Part shown: positions 1 through 10,129 of the stretch, piece after piece
How positions within the stretch are numbered: position 1 is the first letter of the stretch
Layout of the letters: the number at the start of each line of letters is the position of its first letter
DNA from: Akkermansia muciniphila
Lineage (GTDB): Bacteria; Verrucomicrobiota; Verrucomicrobiia; Verrucomicrobiales; Akkermansiaceae
Direction: 5' to 3'
Length of the DNA stretch: 44,763 bases
Assembly (NCBI GenBank): GCA_945860285.1
Contig: CAMAQB010000017.1
Span: 1-44,763 of the forward strand
Program-made: the position numbers and the translations under genes
Notes under the pieces: generated by a model
What the model saw: the letters and a program-made list of their open reading frames with translations, nothing else
Told to the model about the DNA's origin: nothing
The model's database searches: none

Positions 1-393
1 GATATAACCACCCGCCGCGATGATCCGGTCGAATGCCTGACGATCGACAATCAAATCGCGGATTACCGGAAAGGACTTCGCACGAAATGGCTCGATCCAG
101 ATCGTGTCGCCATCGCGGAATTTTCTCATGTGCACCTGGCAGGTGGTGATGCCGCGCTCTTTGCTGTGCGGCACGCCATTGATGGTGAGGGAACAGGAGC
201 CACAAATGCCCTCGCGACAGTCGTGTTCGAAATGGATCGGCTCGCCGCCGGACTCGATGATGCGCCCGTTGACGATGTCGAGCATCTCCAGAAACGATGC
301 CTCCTCGGGAATGTTTTTCGCATCGTGGGTTTCGATGCTGCCCTGGTCGAGGGAGTTTTTTTGACGCCAGACTTTCAGTGTGAGATTTAGCAT
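1..393 (-). CDS. sdhB: Succinate dehydrogenase iron-sulfur subunit, 3' end outside window, apparent frameshift
   Basis: SdhB passes electrons from the SdhA flavin to quinone through Fe-S clusters. The start codon at 393 opens with LTLKVWRQK, the family's usual beginning, 14 nt after the sdhA stop. The run of six A (plus-strand T at 357-362) then breaks the frame. From ATG the reading continues into a non-SdhB peptide that stops near 126. A -1 step on this run gives QKNSLDQG and rejoins a clear SdhB with the 2Fe-2S ligands CREGICGSC and a later Cys in [10 protein letters not shown]. The gene is open to position 1, so its C-terminal 3Fe-4S/4Fe-4S part lies outside the window. Identity is certain; whether the shift is a sequence error, a mutation or recoding cannot be told from here. 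Confidence 0.9.
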   Translation of the reverse strand, partial: MLNLTLKVWRQKNSLDQGSIETHDAKNIPEEASFLEMLDIVNGRIIESGGEPIHFEHDCREGICGSCSLTINGVPHSKERGITTCQVHMRKFRDGDTIWIEPFRAKSFPVIRDLIVDRQAFDRIIAAGGYI

Positions 394-407
394 AAAAGTG
401 AGGGAAA

Positions 408-2384
<1,977 letters not shown>

Positions 2385-2404
2385 AGGAATTACGTTGATG
2401 GAAA

Positions 2405-3085
2405 TTATCTTCCGAAATGAAACAGATAAATCGCGAGCGGGATCGAAATGAAGCCGAGCCAGATCACCAGCGCGTATCCCTTGCTGAGGAACGTCAGCAG
2501 CGGCGCTGATTTTTTCGAACGCAAACCGAGAGTCTGAAACATGGAAGCCACGCCGTGGGAAAGATGCGAGCAAAGCAGGGTCATCGCGATCAGATAAAAA
2601 AGCACCACCAGGCCGTGGGAGAATCCAACGATCACCATGCGATGGGGATTGGTCCTGCCGATCTCCGCCAGCCCGGCATCGATCCGGACGGTGAAATGCA
2701 GCAGATGGAAAATCACGAATGCCAGGATCGTCAAACCGCTCCAGATCATGATGCGCGAAGATCGACTCGCCTGGACAGTTCCATCGTGAACATATTTCGG
2801 CGAAGCCGCGCGGTTGGCACGGGTCAGCGAGATGGTGGCGACGACGTGTAGGATCAGACAGGAGAGCAAAACGATCCGAGCGATCCAAATTCCCGCGCCG
2901 TGCAACATGTGATGCAGGAATTCCGCATATTCATTGAAGGCCTGCTCACCGACGAACACCAGCAGGTTCCCCGTCAAATGCCCCGCCAGAAACAGCACCA
3001 GCACGACGCCGGTCAGCGCAACCACCAATTTTTTTCCAATCGAGGAATTCCATACCGAACATAACGGGCGAATCAAGGCATTCAT
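2405..3085 (-). CDS. sdhC: Succinate dehydrogenase cytochrome b558 subunit
   Basis: Membrane anchor of succinate dehydrogenase. The 226-residue protein has about five hydrophobic segments, beginning with [19 protein letters not shown] near residue 19, and His residues inside or beside helices ([26 protein letters not shown]) suited to ligating two haems. This is the single-polypeptide b558 type, not the separate SdhC/SdhD pair, and it fits the order C-A-B. It is the first gene of the operon; a promoter-like TTGTTT-N16-TATCTT lies about 37-64 nt upstream. No Shine-Dalgarno sequence precedes the ATG. Confidence 0.93.
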   Translation of the reverse strand: MNALIRPLCSVWNSSIGKKLVVALTGVVLVLFLAGHLTGNLLVFVGEQAFNEYAEFLHHMLHGAGIWIARIVLLSCLILHVVATISLTRANRAASPKYVHDGTVQASRSSRIMIWSGLTILAFVIFHLLHFTVRIDAGLAEIGRTNPHRMVIVGFSHGLVVLFYLIAMTLLCSHLSHGVASMFQTLGLRSKKSAPLLTFLSKGYALVIWLGFISIPLAIYLFHFGR

Positions 3086-3121
3086 GAGTAAAAGTGAGGA
3101 GAAGATGCGCTTCCCGCGGCT

Positions 3122-3149
3122 AAGATACTCAGGAACGCATAAAAAACAA
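3122..3149 (-). promoter_or_regulatory. Probable sigma-70 promoter of sdhCAB
   Basis: On the minus strand TTGTTT (3144-3149) and TATCTT (3122-3127) are separated by 16 nt, pointing to sdhC with a leader of about 30 nt. This is the best match in the spacer, but it is assigned by eye. Confidence 0.45.
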
Positions 3150-3698
3150 GTGCAGAAAATTCCCTTTTCTTTGTCATGCTGGACGCGCAGTGCTCAACAC
3201 GATCCCCATCGATAGTTGAAGGTTCCTCTGCGCGCCTCAATCCCGTCTCACAATCATCACTCCGCCGCTTGCCCCTCTTTATCGATCAGCCAGAAACTCT
3301 CAGACCTGTTCAAACCTCAACCGCCACCCCTCAACGCACCGGGCAAGCAGCAGCAAGAATGCCTTAGCCAAGAGTGCGATCACAAAAATGCAAGAGATAC
3401 CCAATCAAGCAATTAATCAAAATTTGTTAGGCAGCTAGATTCGAATGAAAGTATCGAGTTTGCTACATCAGAATATGCAATCTCCCGAATGGCGCAAGCA
3501 CTCAAAAATCTCCCCGAAATCAACTTTCGAAATGTCCCGTGTCAGGGGCAATTGCGTGCGACTGCTGTCGTGTCATGAAATTGCATAGGGGACTTTCACA
3601 CAGACCCAATTTTGAATTTTTTCTTAAAAAGCAATCGAACAAAAAACCAAAACCACAGGATGCAATGAATGCACCCGTGAAGCATGGCGATGCCGTTA
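3150..3698. other. Non-coding spacer between sdhC and the tspO terminator
   Basis: About 550 nt with lower G+C than the flanking genes. Reading frames here are short, with no start context and no recognisable domain. I saw no tRNA-like TPC arm and no long inverted repeat. Together with the terminator and the tspO 3' region it makes an 853-nt gap between sdhC and tspO. Confidence 0.6.
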
Positions 3699-3726
3699 CA
3701 AAAAAAGACCTCCCGATGAACGGGAG
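3699..3726 (-). terminator. Rho-independent terminator, probably for tspO
   Basis: On the minus strand a hairpin CTCCCG-loop-CGGGAG (arms 3710-3715 and 3721-3726) is followed by GTC and seven T. It lies about 210 nt after the tspO stop, so the transcript would have a long 3' UTR (3727-3938) in which I see no gene. Confidence 0.65.
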
Positions 3727-3938
3727 ACTTTGATGTGGATAGGACCCCTTCTCAGTTCCATCGGCAGCTTATTCTCGCCCGACTCAAGATATGTGTGGCG
3801 CACGCCTGAACTCTGGCGCTTCACGCCGATTTGCGCGTCGTCGCCGCGATTGATCGCTTGCGCTCATGGAGAAACGACGAACCGGTTCTGGTTTTGGCAT
3901 CACTTCACTGCCGCGCATGGCTATATCCTGGGTCGATC

Positions 3939-4430
3939 TCAGGGATTCAGACGCCAGATCGAGTAATTGAGAACAGCGGCAAAAGTCACCCAGACGAGAT
4001 AAGGCAGCAGCAAAAAGCCTGCGACTTTCTTCTCCCGCCAAAACAATGTCACGGTGGCGAACAACGACAACCAAAGTGCCACGATCTCCGCGAAGGCCAT
4101 ACCTGGCTCATGAAGACCGAAAAACAGCGGTGTCCACAGCGCATTGAGCAGCAGCTGCACAAGAAAAAATCCCAGTGCCTGGCGCTGCAACTTCCATCCA
4201 CCCTCACACCAGACCAGCCAAGCTGCCACGGCCATCATCACATAGAGCAGGCTCCACACCGGGCCAAACAGCCACGACGGAGGATTCCAGGACGGCTTGA
4301 TGAGAGTGGCATACCAGCCGTCGATCGAGACAAATGCCGCGCCGGCCGCCGCAGTGAAACAAAGCGCGAGCCAGCCCATCAAGGCAAGTGTTTGGCGGAT
4401 TGGCGAGGGTGATGAGGTGGATGTAATCAT
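3939..4430 (-). CDS. tspO: TspO/MBR family membrane protein
   Basis: Member of the tryptophan-rich sensory protein / mitochondrial benzodiazepine receptor family, five-helix membrane proteins that bind tetrapyrroles and are linked to porphyrin and stress responses. The 163-residue product shows five hydrophobic helices and family signatures: KPSWNPPSWLFGPVWSLLY in the first third, the W-x-x-W rich loop (WLVWCEGGW), LLNALWTPLFFGLHEP, and a last helix with YLVWVTFAAVLNYSIWRLN. The ATG at 4430 gives the family's normal length; the frame is open upstream but without TspO similarity. It is transcribed alone, divergently from the small secreted gene at 4663. Confidence 0.93.
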   Translation of the reverse strand: MITSTSSPSPIRQTLALMGWLALCFTAAAGAAFVSIDGWYATLIKPSWNPPSWLFGPVWSLLYVMMAVAAWLVWCEGGWKLQRQALGFFLVQLLLNALWTPLFFGLHEPGMAFAEIVALWLSLFATVTLFWREKKVAGFLLLPYLVWVTFAAVLNYSIWRLNP

Positions 4431-4625
4431 AATGGACGGACTGTTGGATGACTTGCCGGTTCCTGATTGGATACTTTCGGAAATCGCTATTGACGACAAT
4501 GTTTCTTTGATACTGCCCAAATGATAAAGTATTGACCGGCATGATTGCGATAGGGTGAAACCCTTCTCGTGTGTCGCGCGATTTTCCCCAATGGGGGGTC
4601 CGGAAAATCCGTCCGATTTCGCGGC

Positions 4626-4655
4626 TTGACATCGGCGCATCATCGCGGCTAAAAA
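4626..4655 (+). promoter_or_regulatory. Strong sigma-70 promoter giving a probably leaderless transcript
   Basis: A perfect -35 TTGACA (4626-4631), an 18-nt spacer and TAAAAA (4650-4655) precede the gene at 4663. Transcription starts normally 6-8 nt after the -10 box, which is at the ATG itself. Confidence 0.65.
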
Positions 4656-4662
4656 TCGAGCT

Positions 4663-5139
4663 ATGAAAAAAACATTCTGCATCGTGTTTGCCTTGACGAA
4701 TTTGAGCCATGCCGAGCCCGAGGCAGCAATACAAGAACCGGCGAAACCGGAAATCATCGAGGTGGCGAACACCGAGAAGCTGAAGACTTTGTTGGACAAG
4801 GAGATCACAGTTTCCGGATCGCCGAATGCAACGTCCAACATATCAAAGACAGGACATTTCTTTTACAATTTCGATCACAGTGAAATGATCGTTTTTTGCT
4901 TTTCCGCCGGTGCGGCGACTTTTCCCGAAGACAAAAAACCTGCCTCGCTTGTTGGCAAAAAAATTCTCGTTACGGGAAAACTGACCAAGTATAAGGAGAA
5001 GCTGCAAATCGCGATCAGAAAACCGGAACAGATCTATATCATTGATGCGGCGGCACCACCGGCGGAATCGACAAAACCAGCGGAAACCAAACCTGCGGAA
5101 AGTGATTCTGGCAAGGCTCCGGGTGCGGCAGTGAAGTAG
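4663..5139 (+). CDS. Small secreted protein with OB-fold-like domain
   Basis: A 158-residue protein with an N-terminal export signal (MKKTFCIVFALTNLSHA, likely cut after SHA). The core, about residues 35-125, runs ITVSGSP..., HFFYNFD, MIVFCF, LVGKKILVTGKLTKYKEKLQIAIRKPEQI. The pattern of a short beta segment, a V-x-G-K-L-x-x-Y-K-x-x-L-Q-I-x-I stretch and a closing P-x-Q-I resembles the nucleic-acid-binding OB fold (tRNA_anti-like) found in many short exported proteins. The tail is Pro/Ala/Glu-rich with repeated PAE/TKPAE words and looks disordered. The fold call is inference from pattern only; the function is unknown. Its ATG coincides with the predicted transcription start. Confidence 0.7.
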   Translation: MKKTFCIVFALTNLSHAEPEAAIQEPAKPEIIEVANTEKLKTLLDKEITVSGSPNATSNISKTGHFFYNFDHSEMIVFCFSAGAATFPEDKKPASLVGKKILVTGKLTKYKEKLQIAIRKPEQIYIIDAAAPPAESTKPAETKPAESDSGKAPGAAVK

Positions 5140-5160
5140 TTTCTCAGGCCACATCACGCC

Positions 5161-6042
5161 ATGAGCATTCACTCGATGACCGGCTTCGGCCGCGGCAAAT
5201 GCGCCAACGACGTGTTACAGTCCGCTGTGGAGATTTCCTCGGTCAATAGAAAGCAGGTGGAGTTCGCCCTGACGGCATCGCGCGACTTGAATTGCCTGGA
5301 ACCGCGAATCCGCCAGTCTATTCTGCAACGGGTGTCGCGGGGTCGCATCCAGGTCAATATCAGCGTGGCTGCTGCGACATTAACAACCGACCTGATCGAA
5401 GTCGATTTGAGAATGGCCCGCGCCCTCGAACATGCGTTCACCAAACTTTCGGCAATGCTGGGGCGTGAACTCGTGCCGACAGCCCGCGATTTCACCAGCA
5501 TGCCGGGAATGTTCCGCGCAGAGGAAACAAGCATCGACCCCGAAGAGGCATGGCTGTGCATCGAACCGGCCATGGTTGAAGCAATGAAGCATTTTCTGGA
5601 TTCGCGCGGCCAGGAGGGGTCGGCATTGCTGCACGACGTGCAAACTCGTTTGAAAAATCTTCAGGTCATCCTCGAGGCGGTCACCGCTGCCGCCCCCGGT
5701 CGCTCGGCCCGACAGTCGGCAATGTTGCTCAAGCGCCTGGCGGAGTTGGACTGCCCGGTGAATCCCGATGATGAACGCGTGCTGAAAGAAATCGCCCTGT
5801 TTGCCGAACGCTGCGATATCAGTGAGGAAATCACCCGCTTGCATTGCCATTTCGAGAAATTTCACGAGTATCTCCGCAGCGGCGATTCACCGGGTCGGGC
5901 GCTCGATTTTCTCTGTCAGGAAATACACCGCGAGTTCAACACCATCGGTTCCAAGGCCAACGATTCGGGCATCGCCCAGTCAGTTGTATCCGGCAAAACC
6001 GAACTCGAAAAAATCCGCGAGCAGGTGCAGAACATCGAGTAA
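5161..6042 (+). CDS. yicC: YicC family endoribonuclease
   Basis: YicC proteins are endoribonucleases that take part in RNA turnover. The 293-residue product begins with the hallmark MSIHSMTGFGRG, has the YicC N-terminal domain to about residue 160, and ends with the DUF1732-type C-terminal region carrying EI-x-R-x-HCHFEKF, GRALDFLCQEIHREFNTIGSKAND and a final SVVSGKTELEKIREQVQNIE. Those segments are the best conserved part of the family, and the length is normal. It starts 21 nt after the small secreted gene and may share its transcript. It converges with the tiny lipoprotein at 6053. Confidence 0.95.
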   Translation: MSIHSMTGFGRGKCANDVLQSAVEISSVNRKQVEFALTASRDLNCLEPRIRQSILQRVSRGRIQVNISVAAATLTTDLIEVDLRMARALEHAFTKLSAMLGRELVPTARDFTSMPGMFRAEETSIDPEEAWLCIEPAMVEAMKHFLDSRGQEGSALLHDVQTRLKNLQVILEAVTAAAPGRSARQSAMLLKRLAELDCPVNPDDERVLKEIALFAERCDISEEITRLHCHFEKFHEYLRSGDSPGRALDFLCQEIHREFNTIGSKANDSGIAQSVVSGKTELEKIREQVQNIE

Positions 6043-6052
6043 GGCTCGGGCA

Positions 6053-6235
6053 TCAGCGCTTCTGCAGCATGCCACCGAATTGCGCACCGCCCTCACCCGG
6101 CTGCGGACGGTTCCAAGGCATCTTGCTGGCGGACGATGTCGGCGGCACCGGCTTTCTCTCTTCCTCTTTGTCGACGCATGAGACAAGAAAGGACACGACG
6201 AGTGCGGAAAAAACCAGCAGGATCTTGTTTAACAT
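6053..6235 (-). CDS. Tiny predicted lipoprotein
   Basis: A 60-residue protein with a basic start, a hydrophobic stretch ILLVFSALVVSFLVSC ending in the lipobox LVSC, and a short polar tail rich in Pro, Gly and Gln. I do not recognise a family. Support comes from the complete lipoprotein signal and from a good promoter exactly in front of it: TTGTCA and TAAAAT with a 16-nt spacer, placing the start of the mRNA at the ATG. It follows a terminator that closes the coiled-coil operon upstream, so it is probably transcribed alone. It ends 10 nt from yicC, in convergent orientation. Confidence 0.6.
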   Translation of the reverse strand: MLNKILLVFSALVVSFLVSCVDKEEERKPVPPTSSASKMPWNRPQPGEGGAQFGGMLQKR

Positions 6236-6241
6236 GGCGTG

Positions 6242-6269
6242 ATTTTACAAAAAAACCTGCGCATGACAA
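6242..6269 (-). promoter_or_regulatory. Promoter embedded in a terminator, for the tiny lipoprotein
   Basis: Minus-strand -35 TTGTCA (6264-6269), 16-nt spacer, -10 TAAAAT (6242-6247), each five of six consensus bases. The -35 box begins in the terminator loop and the spacer is the 3' arm plus the T run. The start point would fall at about 6235, the A of the ATG. Confidence 0.6.
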
Positions 6270-6280
6270 GTGCGCAGGTT
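6249..6280 (-). terminator. Rho-independent terminator of the coiled-coil gene pair
   Basis: On the minus strand AACCTGCGCA (6271-6280), a 7-nt loop and TGCGCAGGTT (6254-6263) form a perfect 10-bp stem followed by a run of T. It lies 28 nt after the stop of the gene at 6309. Confidence 0.85.
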
Positions 6281-6308
6281 GGGAAAGAAGGGAAAAAAGC
6301 CGGACTGG

Positions 6309-7121
6309 TTACTGCGTGGCGGGCACGGCGAGAATGACCCGGTCGCCAACCTGCAGACTGGCTCCGGCAGCGAGGCTGTCGCGGTCAATCTCGGCAATCG
6401 TCTGGGTTGGTTCGATCGAAGTAGGCGAGATGCGACCGATCAATACCCCATTGCGCTTTACCAGCAGTTTGGTTTGCGGAGTGAAACCGACATTGCTGCC
6501 CGCGCCGATCACCACAAATCCCCATTCGCCATCCACGGCCGTGATGACCGCTTCTTTCGCATTGTCGCCAATCTTCTTGTCGCGTTTCGATTTGCGGGAT
6601 GACAGGTCGGCAATGTTGCTGTTGTTCCTCGCGACATCCTTGGTTGCGCCGTCGACGAGCGTCACCAGCTCCTCCAGCTTCTGGGTTTTCGCTTTTTTAT
6701 CGTTCTCGATCTCCTCGATTTTCTGAGGAAGATTGTCCAATGTAACCTCCGCACCGACTTTGCTCCGAAGAATTTCACGAGCTTTTTCAAGGGTCTCCTG
6801 GTGGATTTTCATCGTGGCAGCCTGTTCGGTAAGCGTTGCGTCAACCTCAGAGCGCTGGCGCACCAACACGTTTTCATTGGCCACCAATGCAGCCAACTTG
6901 TCGGTTTTTTCCTGCAGATCGGTTTTGGCAGCGGTAAGTCCCTCCTCTTCGTCAAACAACTCCTTTTCGGCTACCTTGATCTGACCATCGAGCTTGGCGA
7001 CGTCCCTTACCGCCTGTTCATAGATGGCTTTTTGTTCATTGAACTTCACATTGCCCTGTTGGGAGAAAAAGACACCCGCCGCGCAGATGGCAATGATGAG
7101 ACTGTGGAGAAATGTTTTCAT
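6309..7121 (-). CDS. Membrane-anchored coiled-coil protein with C-terminal beta domain (paralogue 1)
   Basis: A 270-residue protein with an N-terminal hydrophobic segment (about residues 5-20), then a long Glu/Lys-rich heptad region (about 25-180) with low Gly/Pro content that should form coiled coil, and a C-terminal globular domain (about 193-270). That domain reads GFVVIGAGSNVGFTPQTKLL, then LVKRNGVLIGRI and, at the end, LQVGDRVIL. The same plan and domain occur in the neighbour at 7177 and in the protein at 36740 inside the ribosomal cluster. The beta domain resembles small SH3-like barrels such as the FlgT C-terminal domain, but that is only a pattern impression. Function unknown. It is the second gene of a two-gene unit closed by a strong terminator. 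Confidence 0.8.
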   Translation of the reverse strand: MKTFLHSLIIAICAAGVFFSQQGNVKFNEQKAIYEQAVRDVAKLDGQIKVAEKELFDEEEGLTAAKTDLQEKTDKLAALVANENVLVRQRSEVDATLTEQAATMKIHQETLEKAREILRSKVGAEVTLDNLPQKIEEIENDKKAKTQKLEELVTLVDGATKDVARNNSNIADLSSRKSKRDKKIGDNAKEAVITAVDGEWGFVVIGAGSNVGFTPQTKLLVKRNGVLIGRISPTSIEPTQTIAEIDRDSLAAGASLQVGDRVILAVPATQ

Positions 7122-7176
7122 GGATCAGTTGTAAATAAGTATCAGTTTTGAAAAAAATTAGACCTGTCAGGGAATC

Positions 7177-8169
7177 TCACTTGAACGGATCATCTTCCGC
7201 TGGTTTCGGCGTGGCGGCATCAGCGGGCGCAGCAGGAAAATCGGCATCGGCGGGGGCTGCCGGAGCAACCAAGGCACCGCCCGGCGGAATGACGGGCGCG
7301 CCAGTGAGAGGATCAACTTCGGCCGCAGGCGTGGCTGGCGCCGCATTCGGAGCACCGGCAGGTGCGGTTGCCTCTTTCTTCGGCGGCGGCGGGGGCGGCG
7401 GCATGGTGGACCGCACGCTATCACCGACCATCAGCACTGTATCCGCCTTAATCGAATTAGGAACGATCTCCGCTGCGGCGGTGTTGGCTTCCACCGACTT
7501 CACCAGCAGTTTGCCGATGACCTCGTTGTCGCGCACGATTTCCAGAGTGGAGCCACCCACCACACCGGCACGATTGCCCACCGGCAGGGTAACAAATCCA
7601 TAGCTGTCGAAAATGGCGCTGATGCGGGTTTTCAGATTGGGACTCGACATACTGGCGTTGCGCCAGCCGTTCTCCCATTCATAACCCTTGATGACCGTTG
7701 CCGTGCGATTCTTCTCAGCAATCAAATTGCTCAGCTTCGTGGTGGTGACATCGATATTGGACTCCAGTTCGATCAGATCGTTTTTCAAACGCGTGACCTT
7801 GGCGACCAGTTCTTCGAGACTGCCGATTTTCTCCAGCTCGGCATTCAAGGCATCGATCTTCACCTTCTGCTCGTCCGCCAGCGCTTTTTTCGTTTCGATC
7901 TCTTTCTTCAGATCCGCGACCTTTTTCTCCTGGGCTTCCACTTCCGTGCCCTTGGCGGCGGCAAGACCTTGATATTTTTCCTTCTCCGCCTTGGTGTCGT
8001 CGCGCTGTTCCAAGGTGGCTTTCAATTTCGGCTTGCGCTTGTTGTCGCGCAGATCCTCTTCCTTCTGTCGGGTTGAAATTTGAAGTTCATACTTCTCTTT
8101 GTTTTTGTATCCCAAAAAGGCGGATGCAACAAGTACCAGAGCTGTTAAGATTCCAAGAGTGGTCTGCAT
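7177..8169 (-). CDS. Membrane-anchored coiled-coil protein with beta domain and Pro/Ala tail (paralogue 2)
   Basis: A 330-residue protein with an N-terminal anchor (MQTTLGILTALVLVASAFLG), a Lys/Glu-rich coiled coil to about residue 160, and a beta domain (about 183-256) with GFVTLPVGNRAGVVGGSTLE, then VRDNEVIGKLLVKSVEAN and VGDSV, matching the domain of the next gene. A low-complexity tail follows: seven prolines, then Ala/Pro-rich sequence ending DDPFK. The ATG at 8169 is preferred over an upstream start because it begins the hydrophobic anchor directly. It is the first gene of the pair, 55 nt before the gene at 7121, and divergent from the ABC exporter. An envelope-spanning or scaffolding role is a guess. 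Confidence 0.78.
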   Translation of the reverse strand: MQTTLGILTALVLVASAFLGYKNKEKYELQISTRQKEEDLRDNKRKPKLKATLEQRDDTKAEKEKYQGLAAAKGTEVEAQEKKVADLKKEIETKKALADEQKVKIDALNAELEKIGSLEELVAKVTRLKNDLIELESNIDVTTTKLSNLIAEKNRTATVIKGYEWENGWRNASMSSPNLKTRISAIFDSYGFVTLPVGNRAGVVGGSTLEIVRDNEVIGKLLVKSVEANTAAAEIVPNSIKADTVLMVGDSVRSTMPPPPPPPKKEATAPAGAPNAAPATPAAEVDPLTGAPVIPPGGALVAPAAPADADFPAAPADAATPKPAEDDPFK

Positions 8170-8305
8170 GGGGTATTTTCGCGTTGAGTAATTTAGTGGT
8201 CTGACGGGGAGCATAATTTGAATTCGCGCATGAGCGCAACAGCAAAATAAGAAATTTACAACACGGCTTTACAAAGCATTCACAAAAAGCCATGTAACGC
8301 CTGCG

Positions 8306-10036
8306 ATGAAGTCCATCCTGCGAGTTTTCGGTTACATCAAACATTATCCCTTTCATGCCCTTGCACAGCTGGCCTGCGCGATCGGCATGACCCTTGCGAC
8401 TTTTGTATTCCCGAATGCCACACGCCACGTGATCGATGAGATCATCCCCTTCCCGGCCCGACACGGCGAGTTCGGCTTCTGGGTTGCGATGACCTTTCTT
8501 GGTTTTGTGATCAAAGAAGGACTCAACGGCTTGCGGATCATGGTCAACAACATCTTTGAACAGAAGGTCATCTACGACATCCGCTCCGACCTCTATGACA
8601 AAATCCAGCGCTTGCCGCTGCGATGGTTCGACACCCGGCGCACCGGCGACGTGATGACGAGGGTGGTGGAGGACGTCACCAACATGGAACGGGTATTGAT
8701 CGACGGCATCGAACAAGGCCTGGTGGCGGTGCTGCAGGTGCTCGGTGTCGGGGCGTGTCTGTTTTTGATGAATGCCAAGGTCGCGCTGTGGGCCACCATG
8801 CCGGTGCCGCTGTTGGCCGTGGGCGCATGGATTTATTCCTCCAAGGGGAGGGATCGATACCGCAATCAGCGCGAGGCGGCGTCCGACCTCAACGCGCTGC
8901 TGCACGACAACATTTCCGGCATCCGCCAAATCAAGGCCTACGCCGCAGAGTCGGAAGAGTTGATTCGCTTCAACCGCTTTTCCGAGGTCTTGCGGCAAAC
9001 AAACCTGCGGATGATGAAATGGTGGGCGCTCTATTCGCCAAGCATGTCGCTGCTAAGGATGACCGGTTACGTTTTGGTGCTGGCTCTAGGGGGAATGGCC
9101 GTCATGGACGGGTCCCTTACCAAGGGTGAGTTCGTTGGATTTTTGTTATTCCTGTCCCTGTTCTACGAGCCCATCGACCGTCTCAATTCGCTCAATCAAA
9201 TGATCCTATCCGGCCGTGCCGCCGCCGACAGGGTTTTTGAAATCATGGACAGCGAGGACGAAATCAATGCAACATCGGGAAAAGAACTTCCCGCATCGAT
9301 CCAGGGTCACGTGTGCTTCGAAAACGTGAGTTTTTCCTATCAAGATCAACCCACACTTCACGAGGTGAACATCGAGGCCAAACCCGGGCAGGTCGTTGCG
9401 CTGGTCGGTCCCACCGGCGCGGGCAAAACCACGGTGCTGTCCTTGCTGGCGAGATTTTACGAAACCACCGAGGGGCGCATCACCATGGATGGCATCGATC
9501 TGGCAACGCTTTCGAAAGCCTCGCTGCGCGACCGCATGGGTTACGTCACCCAGGAAGCGTTCCTTTTCAATGGCACCGTCAGGGAAAACCTGCAGCTCGC
9601 AAAACGCGATGCCAGCGATGCCGAAATGTGGGCGGCCCTGGATGCGTCACACGCTTCCAATTTTGTTAGGGAACTGCCGGAATTGCTGGACACCAATGTC
9701 GGCGAACGCGGCGTGAAGCTTTCAGGCGGGGAAAAACAGCGGTTGTCGATCGCCCGCTCGCTGTTGAAGAACGCACCGATCCTTTTGCTGGATGAAGCGA
9801 CGGCTTCGGTCGATTCGGAAACCGAACGATTGATCCAGCAGGCGCTCGATCACTTGATGAAAAACCGCACGTCGTTTGTCATCGCCCACCGGTTGTCGAC
9901 CATCCAGAACGCGGATAAAATCTACGTTCTCGATGCCGGCCGGGTTGTGGAAGAGGGAACCCACCAGCAACTTCTCGACCTCAACGGCAAGTACGCCGAG
10001 CTATGCCGGAAATCGTTCCTGCCCGAAAAGGTCTGA
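8306..10036 (+). CDS. ABC exporter, MsbA/lipid exporter-like, fused membrane and ATPase domains
   Basis: A 576-residue half-transporter. The first 320 residues form the six-helix exporter domain, with DIRSDLYDKIQRLPLRWFDT and TGDVMTRVVEDVTN typical of this type. The ATPase domain has Walker A GPTGAGKTT near residue 369, the Q-loop VTQEAFLFNGTVREN, signature LSGGEKQR near 472, Walker B ILLLDEATASVD, and the H-loop IAHRLSTI. The homodimer would flip a lipid or export a hydrophobic substrate across the inner membrane. Similarity to MsbA-type lipid flippases is strongest, but related multidrug exporters share all these motifs, so the substrate is not fixed. No Shine-Dalgarno sequence precedes the ATG. 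Confidence 0.92.
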   Translation: MKSILRVFGYIKHYPFHALAQLACAIGMTLATFVFPNATRHVIDEIIPFPARHGEFGFWVAMTFLGFVIKEGLNGLRIMVNNIFEQKVIYDIRSDLYDKIQRLPLRWFDTRRTGDVMTRVVEDVTNMERVLIDGIEQGLVAVLQVLGVGACLFLMNAKVALWATMPVPLLAVGAWIYSSKGRDRYRNQREAASDLNALLHDNISGIRQIKAYAAESEELIRFNRFSEVLRQTNLRMMKWWALYSPSMSLLRMTGYVLVLALGGMAVMDGSLTKGEFVGFLLFLSLFYEPIDRLNSLNQMILSGRAAADRVFEIMDSEDEINATSGKELPASIQGHVCFENVSFSYQDQPTLHEVNIEAKPGQVVALVGPTGAGKTTVLSLLARFYETTEGRITMDGIDLATLSKASLRDRMGYVTQEAFLFNGTVRENLQLAKRDASDAEMWAALDASHASNFVRELPELLDTNVGERGVKLSGGEKQRLSIARSLLKNAPILLLDEATASVDSETERLIQQALDHLMKNRTSFVIAHRLSTIQNADKIYVLDAGRVVEEGTHQQLLDLNGKYAELCRKSFLPEKV

Positions 10037-10129
10037 AACTCTTCACCAAGAACCGAACTCAGGGCGAATGCCTAATTTTCATGCGCAAAAGCCTTGTCAT
10101 CCGACGGTTACCTTCATAAAAATCCTGCC

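Noticed and set aside
3730-3966. Plus-strand frame of 78 codons downstream of tspO
   Set aside because: It overlaps the tspO end on the other strand, and has no signal, domain or start site; the region is better read as a 3' untranslated region.
8230-8300. Promoter for the ABC exporter (TTTACA at 8269 with CATGTA)
   Set aside because: The -10 match is two of six bases; not good enough to report as a feature.
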